Source: JBCCFW01 sp039029535 | GTDB lineage: Bacteria; Acidobacteriota; JBCCFW01 | DNA length: 31,590 bases | Assembly (NCBI GenBank): GCA_039029535.1 | Contig: JBCCFW010000085.1 | Location: forward strand, 1-31,590 | Direction: 5' to 3' | In this document: piece after piece, positions 20,428 through 28,638 of the stretch | Numbering within the stretch: position 1 is the stretch's first letter | Layout of the letters: every line of letters begins with the position of its first letter | The notes under the pieces: model-generated | Told to the model about the DNA's origin: nothing | The model's input: the letters and a program-made list of their open reading frames with translations, nothing else | Databases searched by the model: none | Made by a program: the position numbers and the translations under genes

Positions 20428-21023
20428 TGGAGCCGCGTCTCATCGAGGGTGCCGACGGGCGCTCGCGCTGCTGGTGGTGCGGTGACAAGGACGATTACAT
20501 CGCCTACCACGACGACGAGTGGGGTCGCCCCGTCACCGACGACCGTCGACTCTTCGAGAAGATGAGCCTCGAGGGCTTCCAGTCTGGGCTGAGCTGGCTG
20601 ACCATCCTGCGCAAGCGCGAGGGCTTCCGTCGGGGCTTCAAGGACTTCGACTTCGTGCAGGTCGCCCGCTTCAACAGCCGCAGCGTCGAGCGGCTCCTGA
20701 AGGACGCCTCGATCGTCCGGCATCGCGGGAAGATCGAGTCGGTCGTCAACAACGCCAGTCGGGTCGAGGCCTTGGTCGAGGAGTTCGGCAGCCTGTCGGA
20801 CTTCTTCTGGGGCTACCGCGTCGACGGTGACTTCGTCGGCCTGCGCGCGACCTCACCGGAGAGCACGGCGGCGGCGAAGGAGCTCAAGCGACGTGGGTGG
20901 ACCTTCGTGGGCCCGACGACCGTGTACTCGCTCATGCAGGCCATGGGCGTGGTCAACGACCACCTCCCCGGCTGCTTCGTCCGCGAAGCCTGCGAGAAGG
21001 AGCGACGCAAGCTGCGACGCTGA
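20427..21023 (+). CDS. tag: DNA-3-methyladenine glycosylase I
   Basis: It removes 3-methyladenine from alkylated DNA to start base-excision repair. The 198-residue protein has CWWCG (zinc Cys15), YHDDEWGRP (zinc His28), SLEGFQSGLSWLTIL with the conserved catalytic-pocket Glu, FVGPTTVYSLMQAMGVVNDH and the zinc pair His-x3-Cys in DHLPGCF. It is complete and of normal length. It is translationally coupled to the hydrolase gene before it. Confidence 0.96.
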   Translation: MEPRLIEGADGRSRCWWCGDKDDYIAYHDDEWGRPVTDDRRLFEKMSLEGFQSGLSWLTILRKREGFRRGFKDFDFVQVARFNSRSVERLLKDASIVRHRGKIESVVNNASRVEALVEEFGSLSDFFWGYRVDGDFVGLRATSPESTAAAKELKRRGWTFVGPTTVYSLMQAMGVVNDHLPGCFVREACEKERRKLRR

Positions 21024-21113
21024 CGCGAAAGTTCTGGCGTCGGCGGGGAAGGAGACAGAAGATCGGCCGGGGCGAGTCGGCCGGACGCGTGCGTCCGGGC
21101 CGTCGGAGGTGTC

Positions 21114-21590
21114 ATGCGTCGCATCCTCGTCTTGTTGGCCGGTCTCTCGCTGGGTTCGCTTCTCGCCTGTGGCGGGAGCAGCGACGAGACCTCGCCACTC
21201 ATCCCGGGCGGAGGCACGGGCTTCGTCCTCGAGCGTGTCGGCCCGACCTGCCTGGCCGACGACTCGTTGGGCTGGGCGGTGCTGCTCGCCGAGGGCGGGA
21301 CGGGCTGCACCCCGGGCACGCAGCGTCAGATTTGGGTCACCTGGGCCCAGGACGTCAGCGGCGTCGTGACGGTGCCCTCGCTCATCACCTCGGCCGCCGA
21401 TCCGACCCTGGCCGGCCTCGACTGCCCCTCGGGTGGTCTCTGCCGAACGGCAGACGCCGTCGAGGTGGACATCACCGGCTGGATCGACGGCGTGGGCGGG
21501 AGCGGCACGGTGACGCTGACCTTCGGTGGCTTCGACACCCGGTATGCGTTCACGTCGACCTGGTGCCCGTTGACGGCTCCCTGCGGTTGA
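21114..21590 (+). CDS. Predicted lipoprotein, unknown function
   Basis: The 158-residue protein has a lipoprotein signal (MRRILVLLAGLSLGSLLAC, Cys19 after LLA) and a mature part rich in small and beta-forming residues. Six more cysteines (about 46, 65, 103, 109, 151, 157) suggest disulfides. Near residue 75 is IWVTWAQDVSGVVTV, which looks like a beta sandwich. I do not recognise the family. It is preceded by GTCGGAGGTGTC, a good ribosome-binding site. Confidence 0.75.
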   Translation: MRRILVLLAGLSLGSLLACGGSSDETSPLIPGGGTGFVLERVGPTCLADDSLGWAVLLAEGGTGCTPGTQRQIWVTWAQDVSGVVTVPSLITSAADPTLAGLDCPSGGLCRTADAVEVDITGWIDGVGGSGTVTLTFGGFDTRYAFTSTWCPLTAPCG

Positions 21591-21681
21591 CCTGGAAGGC
21601 TCACCGGCTAGCGTGAGGATCGGCACGCGAAAAGTCGCGAAGATTCGTGCCATCGGGATCATGGGCGCGCTCAGGGTCGAC

Positions 21682-21710
21682 TTGTAGGCTCACTGAAGCA
21701 GGTTTAGTCT
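21682..21710 (+). promoter_or_regulatory. Promoter of the secreted-protein gene at 21746
   Basis: TTGTAG (21682-21687) and TAGTCT (21705-21710) are 17 bases apart in a locally AT-richer stretch. They lie 35 bases before the start codon, which has its own GGAGGA ribosome-binding site. Confidence 0.5.
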
Positions 21711-21745
21711 TAGTGTCATTGCTCGTCGAGCGCGGAGGACTCTCG

Positions 21746-22417
21746 ATGCGACTGAATCTGACTCTCGCCTTGGCCGCCGCGGCTGCAAGCAGCGCGATTG
21801 CGGCGGAAGTCCCGCCGCTGCCCGCGCCCATACCCTCAGAGGGCCGCGCTGCGACCCCGGAAGACATGTACTGGCACTTCGGCTACTCCAAGGAGTACAC
21901 CGAGTTGCTTCGCTGGGAGCAGGAGCGAGTCGCGCTTCGAGGGCGCGAGGAGGTGGTTCTCCACGAGATCGGCTGGACCCTCGATGAGCACGGCGATCCC
22001 GTCGTCACGTGGGCTGGGGCGAAAGCCCTGTTCCAGGGGCGGGAGCCCGAGCTGGTCGTGCTCGAGGCCGGGATTCGGATCCAGTCAGCCGAGCCTGGAC
22101 CAGGTGATGAGCCGGGCCCAGGCGGAGCCGACGGAGGAGGCTGCCAACCGCGTCCCTCTGGCGGTGGGTCGGTGTGTGCAGGCACTTGCCCAGTCGTTCC
22201 CTTGGTCGTTCCGTGTGCGAATGGAAGGACCGTCACGGTTCGAGTCAATGGCTACTGCGTCCATCACGCCCGGAGCGAAGACTGCCAGTGTGACTACCTG
22301 GTTCACGTGGGGGTCGATCTCACGGACTGCACGGGACAAGCGCTCTTGCCGACGAATCCCGGGCAATTGAGAGGCGGTCACCTCCGGAGACTGAATCCGG
22401 ATCCGAGACCGGGCTGA
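21746..22417 (+). CDS. Secreted protein of unknown function with C-terminal cysteine cluster
   Basis: The 223-residue protein has a signal peptide (MRLNLTLALAAAAASSAIAA). It continues with EDMYWHFGYSKEYTELLRWE, a helical part of about 60 residues, then a Gly/Pro linker (GPGDEPGPGGADGGG, about 143-157). The C-terminal domain has eight cysteines, including CAGTC, VNGYC and DCQCDY, probably a small disulfide-rich fold. I do not recognise it. The start is chosen by GGAGGA and the signal peptide. Confidence 0.7.
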   Translation: MRLNLTLALAAAAASSAIAAEVPPLPAPIPSEGRAATPEDMYWHFGYSKEYTELLRWEQERVALRGREEVVLHEIGWTLDEHGDPVVTWAGAKALFQGREPELVVLEAGIRIQSAEPGPGDEPGPGGADGGGCQPRPSGGGSVCAGTCPVVPLVVPCANGRTVTVRVNGYCVHHARSEDCQCDYLVHVGVDLTDCTGQALLPTNPGQLRGGHLRRLNPDPRPG

Positions 22418-22519
22418 GAGAGCGCGACAGCCTGCGTGGAGTGAGATCGGAAGGATGGGGGCGTGACGAGACACGTCACCAGTGCCGTCTTGAGGGGCGG
22501 AAGCGACGCACGCACGGCG

Positions 22520-24772
22520 TCACGCCGGCGTTGCGCGCCCTCGGGCTCGATCCGCAGTTAAGGCGAGCAGGCCCACCACGAGCAGGCTCAGCGTGCTCAC
22601 CATCAGCCCGAGCCGCCAGGTCGAGGACCGGTAGGTGAACGTCACCTCGTGACGGCCTGACGGGACCGGGATGGCCTGCAGGATCCCGAACGCCGGCAGG
22701 AGCTCTTGCTCCACCCCGTCCACCGCTCCTCTCCAACCGGGCAGGAGCGGCGTGACGTGCACGAGTAGGAGCGGGCAGGCAGCGTCCACGTCGACGACCA
22801 GCTCGTCCTCGGTCCACGTGCTCAGGACGACACGACCCTGCTCCAGGCACGTCGGGTCGACCGTCTTCCACTCGGGACCGAGTCGGTCGAGCGGCACCGG
22901 CACAGCCGTTCCCGGCGCTCCCTCGCGCACCGCCCGGCCGGCAGGCACGTCGCTCGCCACGGGTCGACCGAGGCGAAGAGGACTGGGATCGCTCCGGAGA
23001 CCCTGCAGCACGATCTCGGGATCACGGAAGACCGTGATGAGCTCGGTGCCGAGATAGGACGCCACGCGGCGATCACCGGCCTCCAGGGCCGCGTGCAGGG
23101 GCTCGTAGTCGACGAGTGGATAGATCGGATCCCGGCGGACCTCCGCTCCTCCCGCCAGGATGGCCAGGCCTCGGTCCAGGCTCGCGAAACGGCAGGCGAG
23201 CTCGTCCCGCGTCGTGAGCTGACGCTGACAGGTGTCCTCGATGACGTAGTCGGTGATGCGACACCAGGCCCGTTGCGGCGGCCCGCCTTCGATCGGTGAC
23301 ATTCCCGACCAGCGAGAGGCGACCTCCTCCAGCTCGCTCCAGCGCACGGAGTCGAACGAGCTCCGTGGCAGGGTCCCGAGATCGAGCACGACCACCGTGG
23401 CGAGCAAGGCCGTCAGCCACCACCTGCGCCCGAGTCGACGACCGCACTCGAGCAGGACCACGAACGCGACCACGATGAGGAAGCTGCGGCGTGCGCCTCG
23501 TTGCAGGTTGGCCGTGAGGAAGTCGGGCCAGTCGCTCGTGAGGATGTAAGTCGTCAGCAGGACCACGAAGCCCAGCGCGCCGGCGTGAAGCCGCCAGGTC
23601 GGCGTCGTCACCCGAAGCCGCGCAGCGACACGGTCGAGCCCACGTGAGCCGATCACCGCCAGCGCGAGGATGAAGAAGAACAGGAAGCGCGGCGGGTAGC
23701 GGAACGACGAGAAGTGAAGGTGATCGTGGAGGAAGCGGTAGCCGGGGAGGTTGGCGCCGAACGCGAGCGCCAGGCTACCGAGCAGCACGAGCCACCAGAT
23801 TCCGAGCCGACGAAGGTCCTTCCTCCGGAGCCAGCTCACCGCCAGGAGCGGCAGGACGCCGAGATAGATCGACGGCAGGTAGGACTGCATCGCCGACCAC
23901 TTGGCGCCGTCGTTGAGGAAGGGATCGGGCAACGCCAGGCCCACGAGCTCGGAGGGCGTGAGCGACTGGGTCGCGATCAGGCGCCAGGGGATGCCCTCGG
24001 AGCGAAGCGTGAGACGGACCCACTCGAGGAAGGGGAGCGCCTGGGCTGCCGACAACCCGGCCGCCAGCGTCGCGACCACCGTCAGGAGCAGGCAGCGTCG
24101 CCTCGTCGGCACCGACGTGGACGTGCCTCCCGTGGCACCGAGGAGAAGGGCCGCCGTCACCAGGCTCCCTCCGGCCGCGAGCTGGGGCTCGCCGGCGGTG
24201 AAGGACAGGCAGGTCGTCACCGCCGTGAGCGCAGCGAGACGCCACGTGCCGGTGCGGGCGGTGCGCAGGGCCAGGAACCAGCTCAGGGGGAGGAAGGCGA
24301 GCGAGGCCAGGTTGTTGACGAGGTCGAGGGCGGCGAAGAGGGGGCCACTGCCGAGCACTCCCAGGCTGGCCAGGAAGGCGCTCTCGCGTCGGCGGCCCAG
24401 CTCGCGGAGCAGCGCGAAGGTCGCGAGCCCGAGCAGGACGAAGTGGAGGGCGGAGTACAGGGCGTGCGCGGTGGGAAAGGGCAGCGCGCCGAACAACAGC
24501 AAGGCCGGCGGATGATGCACGCCGGCTTGGGGATCGGCGGCGAAGGGCGCTCCGATGGAGATGCGCGAGGTCCACGCGAGCGAGCCTTCGCCGGACAGCT
24601 TCTCCGAGAGCAGGAGCTGACGGGGAAGGAAGTGCGTCAGTTGATCACGATGAGTGAAGACGGATCCGGTGAGCAAGGCCGGCAGGAAGGGAGCCAGCCC
24701 GAGCAGCACCAACGCGATCGCCGGCCAGTGCCGCTTGCCGCGCAGTCCGAGACGTGTCGGCGCGACGATCAC
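22520..24772 (-). CDS. YfhO-like multi-spanning membrane protein
   Basis: The 750-residue protein has about 12 transmembrane helices in its first 470 residues, a soluble periplasmic domain (about 490-710) and a final helix (about 716-738). The N-terminal loop FTHRDQLTHFLPRQLLLSE, then WTSRISIGAPFAADPQAG, is the YfhO/GT-C-like signature with a candidate acidic catalytic residue. YfhO proteins modify lipoteichoic acid or other surface glycans with sugars; the substrate here is unknown. Its ATG overlaps the stop of the upstream HExxH gene (ATGA), so the two form an operon. Confidence 0.85.
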   Translation of the reverse strand: MIVAPTRLGLRGKRHWPAIALVLLGLAPFLPALLTGSVFTHRDQLTHFLPRQLLLSEKLSGEGSLAWTSRISIGAPFAADPQAGVHHPPALLLFGALPFPTAHALYSALHFVLLGLATFALLRELGRRRESAFLASLGVLGSGPLFAALDLVNNLASLAFLPLSWFLALRTARTGTWRLAALTAVTTCLSFTAGEPQLAAGGSLVTAALLLGATGGTSTSVPTRRRCLLLTVVATLAAGLSAAQALPFLEWVRLTLRSEGIPWRLIATQSLTPSELVGLALPDPFLNDGAKWSAMQSYLPSIYLGVLPLLAVSWLRRKDLRRLGIWWLVLLGSLALAFGANLPGYRFLHDHLHFSSFRYPPRFLFFFILALAVIGSRGLDRVAARLRVTTPTWRLHAGALGFVVLLTTYILTSDWPDFLTANLQRGARRSFLIVVAFVVLLECGRRLGRRWWLTALLATVVVLDLGTLPRSSFDSVRWSELEEVASRWSGMSPIEGGPPQRAWCRITDYVIEDTCQRQLTTRDELACRFASLDRGLAILAGGAEVRRDPIYPLVDYEPLHAALEAGDRRVASYLGTELITVFRDPEIVLQGLRSDPSPLRLGRPVASDVPAGRAVREGAPGTAVPVPLDRLGPEWKTVDPTCLEQGRVVLSTWTEDELVVDVDAACPLLLVHVTPLLPGWRGAVDGVEQELLPAFGILQAIPVPSGRHEVTFTYRSSTWRLGLMVSTLSLLVVGLLALTADRARGRATPA

Positions 24773-25386
24773 GCCCCCCAGAGCTCGGCGAGGTCATCGC
24801 CATTGCCGGTGGGATCGTCGGGAAGGAAGGGCTCGATGGCGTCCCGAAGACGTCGTGTCGTGCTCAGCGCTTCGTCGAGCACGTGAGCGAAGGGAGCTGC
24901 GGCCGCGCGCTCGCAACCGGCCCGCGCGAGCGCGACGATCTCGGTCTCGCGGGCTGAGTCGTCGAAGGGGGCCAACGCATCGGCGCCGAGACGATCGTGG
25001 TACTGCCGGTAGATGGTCGTCGGCGCGAGGAAGCGACGGAGGCCGTGGGCGTCGGCGAGGTGCGCCTGCACGCGGAGACAGGCGTGCTCGCGGAGGTCTC
25101 CCTCGACGCCCGGCGTGAAGCCCCAGTCTTCCTCACGCACGCTGTCGGGACCGTTGGTCAGCCAGTGACAGCACTCGTGAAAGATCATCTGGGCGAGGCA
25201 GTCGTCGGGATCGAGATCGGCGTCGGGAGCGAGTCGGATCGTGCCCTGGCCGTCGCTGCTGGCGAAACACGAGGGGTCACGGACGATGGTCAGGCCGAGC
25301 CGTCGTGCGGCGGTCAGCCAGGTCAAGTCGAGCGGGTCGCGGTAGCGTCGCTCGATGGGTCGCTCCCAGTCGGGATCGTGCATCAT
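24769..25386 (-). CDS. Putative zinc metallopeptidase-like protein (HExxH)
   Basis: The 205-residue protein contains MIFHECCHWLTNG at about residues 90-102, an HExxH zinc motif with the helix following a strand-like DLDPDDCLAQ. A downstream Glu/His third ligand is not certain (candidate HACLRVQAHLAD). There is no signal peptide, so it is cytoplasmic. The family is not one I can name. It starts at the first of two adjacent ATGs (25386), only 11 bases from the divergent ATG at 25398, without a ribosome-binding site. Confidence 0.75.
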   Translation of the reverse strand: MMHDPDWERPIERRYRDPLDLTWLTAARRLGLTIVRDPSCFASSDGQGTIRLAPDADLDPDDCLAQMIFHECCHWLTNGPDSVREEDWGFTPGVEGDLREHACLRVQAHLADAHGLRRFLAPTTIYRQYHDRLGADALAPFDDSARETEIVALARAGCERAAAAPFAHVLDEALSTTRRLRDAIEPFLPDDPTGNGDDLAELWGA

Positions 25387-25397
25387 CCGTGCTCGCG

Positions 25398-25865
25398 ATG
25401 ACGACGAAGCACGACCACCCCTGGCCCGAGCCCGGTCCACCCGGCGCGACCTGCGGCGACTGTGCCTGGCACTTCGTCGGAGGTCGGGGTCGGGCGGTGG
25501 ATCGCTGTCGTCTCCACGACGGCCAGCGCGTCGATCCCGCCTGGCCGGCCTGTCCGGCCCATGAGGGAGAGCTCGACTGTCGCGCGTGCGCCGCCTGCTG
25601 CCGCGAAGCCTACGACAGCGTCGAGGTCTCGCGGCGCGATCCCTTCGCGCGCGCCCACCGGGACCTGCTCGAGGACCGGATGAGCAAGCTCGCGATCCCG
25701 CGTCCGGGCGGACGCTGCGCATGCTTGGAGGGCGAGGCCGGCGACTGGCGCTGTCGTCTCTACGACGAGCGGCCGCGGTCCTGCCGGGAGTACGAGGTGG
25801 AAGGAGCGTCCTGCCTGGACGCGCGCCAGCGGCTGGGGCTCACGCGGAGACGGAGGGACGGCTGA
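25398..25865 (+). CDS. YkgJ-type cysteine cluster protein
   Basis: The 155-residue protein has the YkgJ pattern, thought to bind zinc or an iron-sulfur cluster. CRACAACCREAYDSVEVS is at about 64-81, then GGRCACLEGEAGDWRCRLYDE, then RPRSCREYEVEGASC. Before it is an extra N-terminal zinc-ribbon-like part (CGDCAWHF, CRLHDG, CPAH). The role of the family is unknown. It is divergent from the HExxH gene across an 11-base gap. Confidence 0.88.
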   Translation: MTTKHDHPWPEPGPPGATCGDCAWHFVGGRGRAVDRCRLHDGQRVDPAWPACPAHEGELDCRACAACCREAYDSVEVSRRDPFARAHRDLLEDRMSKLAIPRPGGRCACLEGEAGDWRCRLYDERPRSCREYEVEGASCLDARQRLGLTRRRRDG

Positions 25866-25872
25866 CGGCGCT

Positions 25873-25899
25873 GGCCCCGCTCGATGGTCGAGCGGGGCC
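25873..25899. terminator. Bidirectional terminator-like hairpin
   Basis: GGCCCCGCTCGA (25873-25884) and TCGAGCGGGGCC (25888-25899) form a perfect 12-bp stem with a 3-base loop, between two convergent genes. There is only a weak T-rich flank (TCTC). Confidence 0.65.
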
Positions 25900-25917
25900 T
25901 CTCACGCGGCTACCGGT

Positions 25918-26679
25918 TCAGTACTGACGTCGGTTGTCGGCCTGCGCGTCCTGGCGGCTCGTGGACGTCGTGCCGTAGCTGCTGGCCTCGCAGGCGTTGC
26001 CCTGCGTGTAGACCGTGCCGCTCACGCCCTCGGTGACCTGAACGACGCCGTTCACGCTCCGGCTGCTGGGGAGGCCTGCCCCCCGAACTCGGGGCGTGGC
26101 GCCGAGGAGCTCGCGGTCGGTGACGGCGCGGTTCCACGCCGGGGTCTCGGCGCGGTCGTCGTCGGAGAGGAGGCGCATCTCGAGCGCGCGGTCGCGCACC
26201 TGGCCCTGAGTCGGGGCCACCGGCGCCAGCGGGACGGCCGAGACCGGGACCTCGGACCAATCGAAGTAGAGGAGCGGCGAGGGAGGAGCGGCCGGAGCCG
26301 GGAAACGCGGCGAGGTCGGCGCGACCGGTGCCGGAGGCACGGCGGCGACGGGGGGCAGCGAAGGCACCCGAGGAGCGAGGGCGGCCGGTGCCGTGGGCAC
26401 GGAGGCGACGGGCGGAACCGGGACCGCGCGGGGCGCCACGGGTGCAGGAGTGGCGGCCACCGCCGGGGGAACGGCCGGTCGGGCCGGAACGGTGGGAGCG
26501 ACCGCGAGAGGCGCGGGCCAGCGCGGTGAGGTCGGCGGCGCCGGCACGGTGGCCAGGGCAGTCGGGACCCTCGGCGGTGCCGGAGTCGGGACCACCGCGA
26601 CAGGGGGCTCCGGAGGGGCTGGAGGGGCCGTCGGAGCGGCCACGAGTCCGAGCAGGGTCAGGATGGCGACGTCGATCAT
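25918..26679 (-). CDS. Proline/alanine-rich protein with N-terminal membrane segment
   Basis: The 253-residue protein starts MIDVAILTLLGLVAAPT, a short hydrophobic segment that could be a signal or anchor. A low-complexity Pro/Ala/Val region follows (about 16-135; repeats such as APVAPRAVPVPPVASVPTAP). After YFDWSEVPVSAVPLAPVAP, the C-terminal part (about 160-253) has RALEMRLLSDDDRAETPAWN and GNACEASSYGTTSTSRQDAQ. The Pro-rich part may span the periplasm, as in TonB-like linkers, but no known domain is visible. The ATG at 26679 follows AAGGAGC. Confidence 0.7.
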   Translation of the reverse strand: MIDVAILTLLGLVAAPTAPPAPPEPPVAVVPTPAPPRVPTALATVPAPPTSPRWPAPLAVAPTVPARPAVPPAVAATPAPVAPRAVPVPPVASVPTAPAALAPRVPSLPPVAAVPPAPVAPTSPRFPAPAAPPSPLLYFDWSEVPVSAVPLAPVAPTQGQVRDRALEMRLLSDDDRAETPAWNRAVTDRELLGATPRVRGAGLPSSRSVNGVVQVTEGVSGTVYTQGNACEASSYGTTSTSRQDAQADNRRQY

Positions 26680-26732
26680 GCGAGCTCCTTCGTCCCTGGA
26701 TCTTGCACCGGCCGGGACGGTGCGGCCAGCCC

Positions 26733-28553
26733 CTACCAGCTCAGCTCGACGCTGGTGGCGGTGCGACGCAGGCGCAGGATGAGGTCGTCCTGCGACAGGC
26801 GATACATCCACCAACGCCCGTCACCGAGCACGGGTTCCGGATCCTCGAAGGGACCCGTCTCGACCGCCCGGTAGGTCGGCATGCCGTCACCACGCAGCAC
26901 CGTCGGTCCGTCGGCGCGGAGGATCACGAGGTCGCAAGGCTCGGCGACCGCATGGACGGTGTCGGCGGCCAAGTCATCGAGCTCCTGCACGCAGCCGCTC
27001 GGCCAGACGATGGTCACGCGTGCAGAGGTCGCGTCACCGAGCCCGAACTCGACCCGGAGATCGTCCATCGACTGATAGCCGGAGCCGGCGCTGACCTGCC
27101 GGGTCTGCGTTCCACGCAGCCCAGCGTCGACCGTCACCACGGCACCGACGGCGCTGCGATTGCTCACCCGGCCTTCCAGGTCGAGCTGGAGCCAGCGTCG
27201 GCTCCCGCCGTCGTTCATGTAGAGGTGGTCGGCCGTCGGGAAGGCGAGGTCGGCTCCGGGCGCGCCGGCGGTGGCATAGAGATCGAGGTAGCCGTCGCCG
27301 TCGAAGTCGGCCGAGGCGCAGGCGCCGCCCCAATCTGAGGCACCCACTCCCGCTTCGTCCTCGCGATTGACGAGCACGTGCAGCGGCCAGCCACCGTTGA
27401 CCAGGAGGTCGTGGCTCGCGTCCGACACGGCGGGGATGGTCACGTTGGTGACGAAGGCGTCGAGGTCGCCGTCGTTGTCCCAGTCGCCCAGCGTCACTCC
27501 GATCGACGACTCGTCGAAGTCGGGATCGAGGATGGTCAGGCTGCGGTCGGTGAAGGTGCCGTCGGCCTCGCCGTGGAAGAGGCGGTTGGGCGTGGGAAAG
27601 GGGACGATGCCGGAGAAGCCGTTGGCGATGAAGAGATCGAAGCGCCCGTCGTTGTCGAAGTCGCCCCAGGCGCAGCCGAAGCCCGCTCCCGAGCCGGGCA
27701 CCCCGTCGTCGGCGCTCACGTCGGCCTCGGTCGCGACGTCGACGAAGCGCGCGACGCCTTCTTCCCGGAGCATGTTGCGGTAGAGCGCGTTGGGCTGGGG
27801 ATCCGAGAGACCGAGCACGGGGTCCTCGAAGCCGTGGTTGACCACGTAGAGGTCCTGATCACCGTCGCCGTCGTGATCGGCCCAGGCGCAGCCGAAGGCG
27901 TTGCGTCGGTCCTCGATGCCGACCTCCGTCGCCACGTCGCGGAAGCTGCCGTCGGGCTGGCTGCGGAAGAGACGCTGCCGGGAGTCGGGCAGGACGTCGC
28001 TGCTATCGAGACCGTTGGTCACGTAGACGTCGAGCCGGCCGTCGGCGTCGAAGTCTGCCCAGCATGCGCTGCTGCCGGCCAGGGCCTCGTCGACGAAGTC
28101 ACTCGGCGAGGAGTCGAAGCCGTCGGTGTCTTGACGGTAGAGAAGGTGGGGCTCACCGGCCGCCTCCTGGACGCCGCGCACGACGTAGAGGTCGAGCCGC
28201 CCATCGTTGTCGAAGTCGGCCCAGGCGGCGCCTTGTCCCTGACCAGTGTCGTCGAGGCCGAGGTCCGAGCCGACCTCGCGAAAAAGGGCCGCTCCTTCGT
28301 TCCTGTAGAGACGGTCGGGACCACCGAGGCGGACGTCGGGCAGGGGGAAGGGGCTGTCGATGAAGAGCTCGAAGCTCGTGACGAAGAGGTCGGGTCGGCC
28401 GTCGCCGTCCTGGTCGCCGAGGGCGACGCCTCGGTTGTTCTCTTGCGTGGCGAAGCCGGCGCCGGCCCAGCGATCGGTGAAGGTCTGGGCGGTGACGGGG
28501 CTGCTCGCAGTGACGACGAGCACGAGCGACGAGAACGCGAGCGCGGGGCGCAT
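26733..28553 (-). CDS. Secreted FG-GAP/VCBS repeat protein with ASPIC/UnbV domain
   Basis: The 606-residue protein has a signal peptide (MRPALAFSSLVLVVTASSPVTAQ) and about seven calcium-binding FG-GAP/VCBS repeats (about 45-430). The motif D.DGDG..DL or DFDNDGR.DL recurs, as in DQDGDGRPDLFV, DFDNDGRLDLYV and DHDGDGDQDLYV. An ASPIC/UnbV domain follows (about 440-530; NRSAVGAVVTVDAGLRGTQ, SAGSGYQSMDD, VTIVWPSGCVQEL). The last 60 residues form an unassigned tail. The repeats should fold as a beta-propeller outside the cell, for adhesion or polymer binding. GGAGG is the ribosome-binding site. Confidence 0.92.
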   Translation of the reverse strand: MRPALAFSSLVLVVTASSPVTAQTFTDRWAGAGFATQENNRGVALGDQDGDGRPDLFVTSFELFIDSPFPLPDVRLGGPDRLYRNEGAALFREVGSDLGLDDTGQGQGAAWADFDNDGRLDLYVVRGVQEAAGEPHLLYRQDTDGFDSSPSDFVDEALAGSSACWADFDADGRLDVYVTNGLDSSDVLPDSRQRLFRSQPDGSFRDVATEVGIEDRRNAFGCAWADHDGDGDQDLYVVNHGFEDPVLGLSDPQPNALYRNMLREEGVARFVDVATEADVSADDGVPGSGAGFGCAWGDFDNDGRFDLFIANGFSGIVPFPTPNRLFHGEADGTFTDRSLTILDPDFDESSIGVTLGDWDNDGDLDAFVTNVTIPAVSDASHDLLVNGGWPLHVLVNREDEAGVGASDWGGACASADFDGDGYLDLYATAGAPGADLAFPTADHLYMNDGGSRRWLQLDLEGRVSNRSAVGAVVTVDAGLRGTQTRQVSAGSGYQSMDDLRVEFGLGDATSARVTIVWPSGCVQELDDLAADTVHAVAEPCDLVILRADGPTVLRGDGMPTYRAVETGPFEDPEPVLGDGRWWMYRLSQDDLILRLRRTATSVELSW

Positions 28554-28626
28554 CCAGCCTCCCGAAGAAGTCAGTCAGGTGGCTCAGTCTATCTCGCCAT
28601 CATCGAGAGGACGGTCCGGAAGCGGA

Positions 28627-28632
28627 TAGGAT
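28627..28632 (+). promoter_or_regulatory. Possible -10 element before the NtrB-like kinase
   Basis: TAGGAT ends six bases before the ATG at 28639, with TCGAGA 18 bases upstream as a weak -35. No Shine-Dalgarno sequence is seen, again suggesting a leaderless mRNA. Confidence 0.4.
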
Positions 28633-28638
28633 GCGGGC

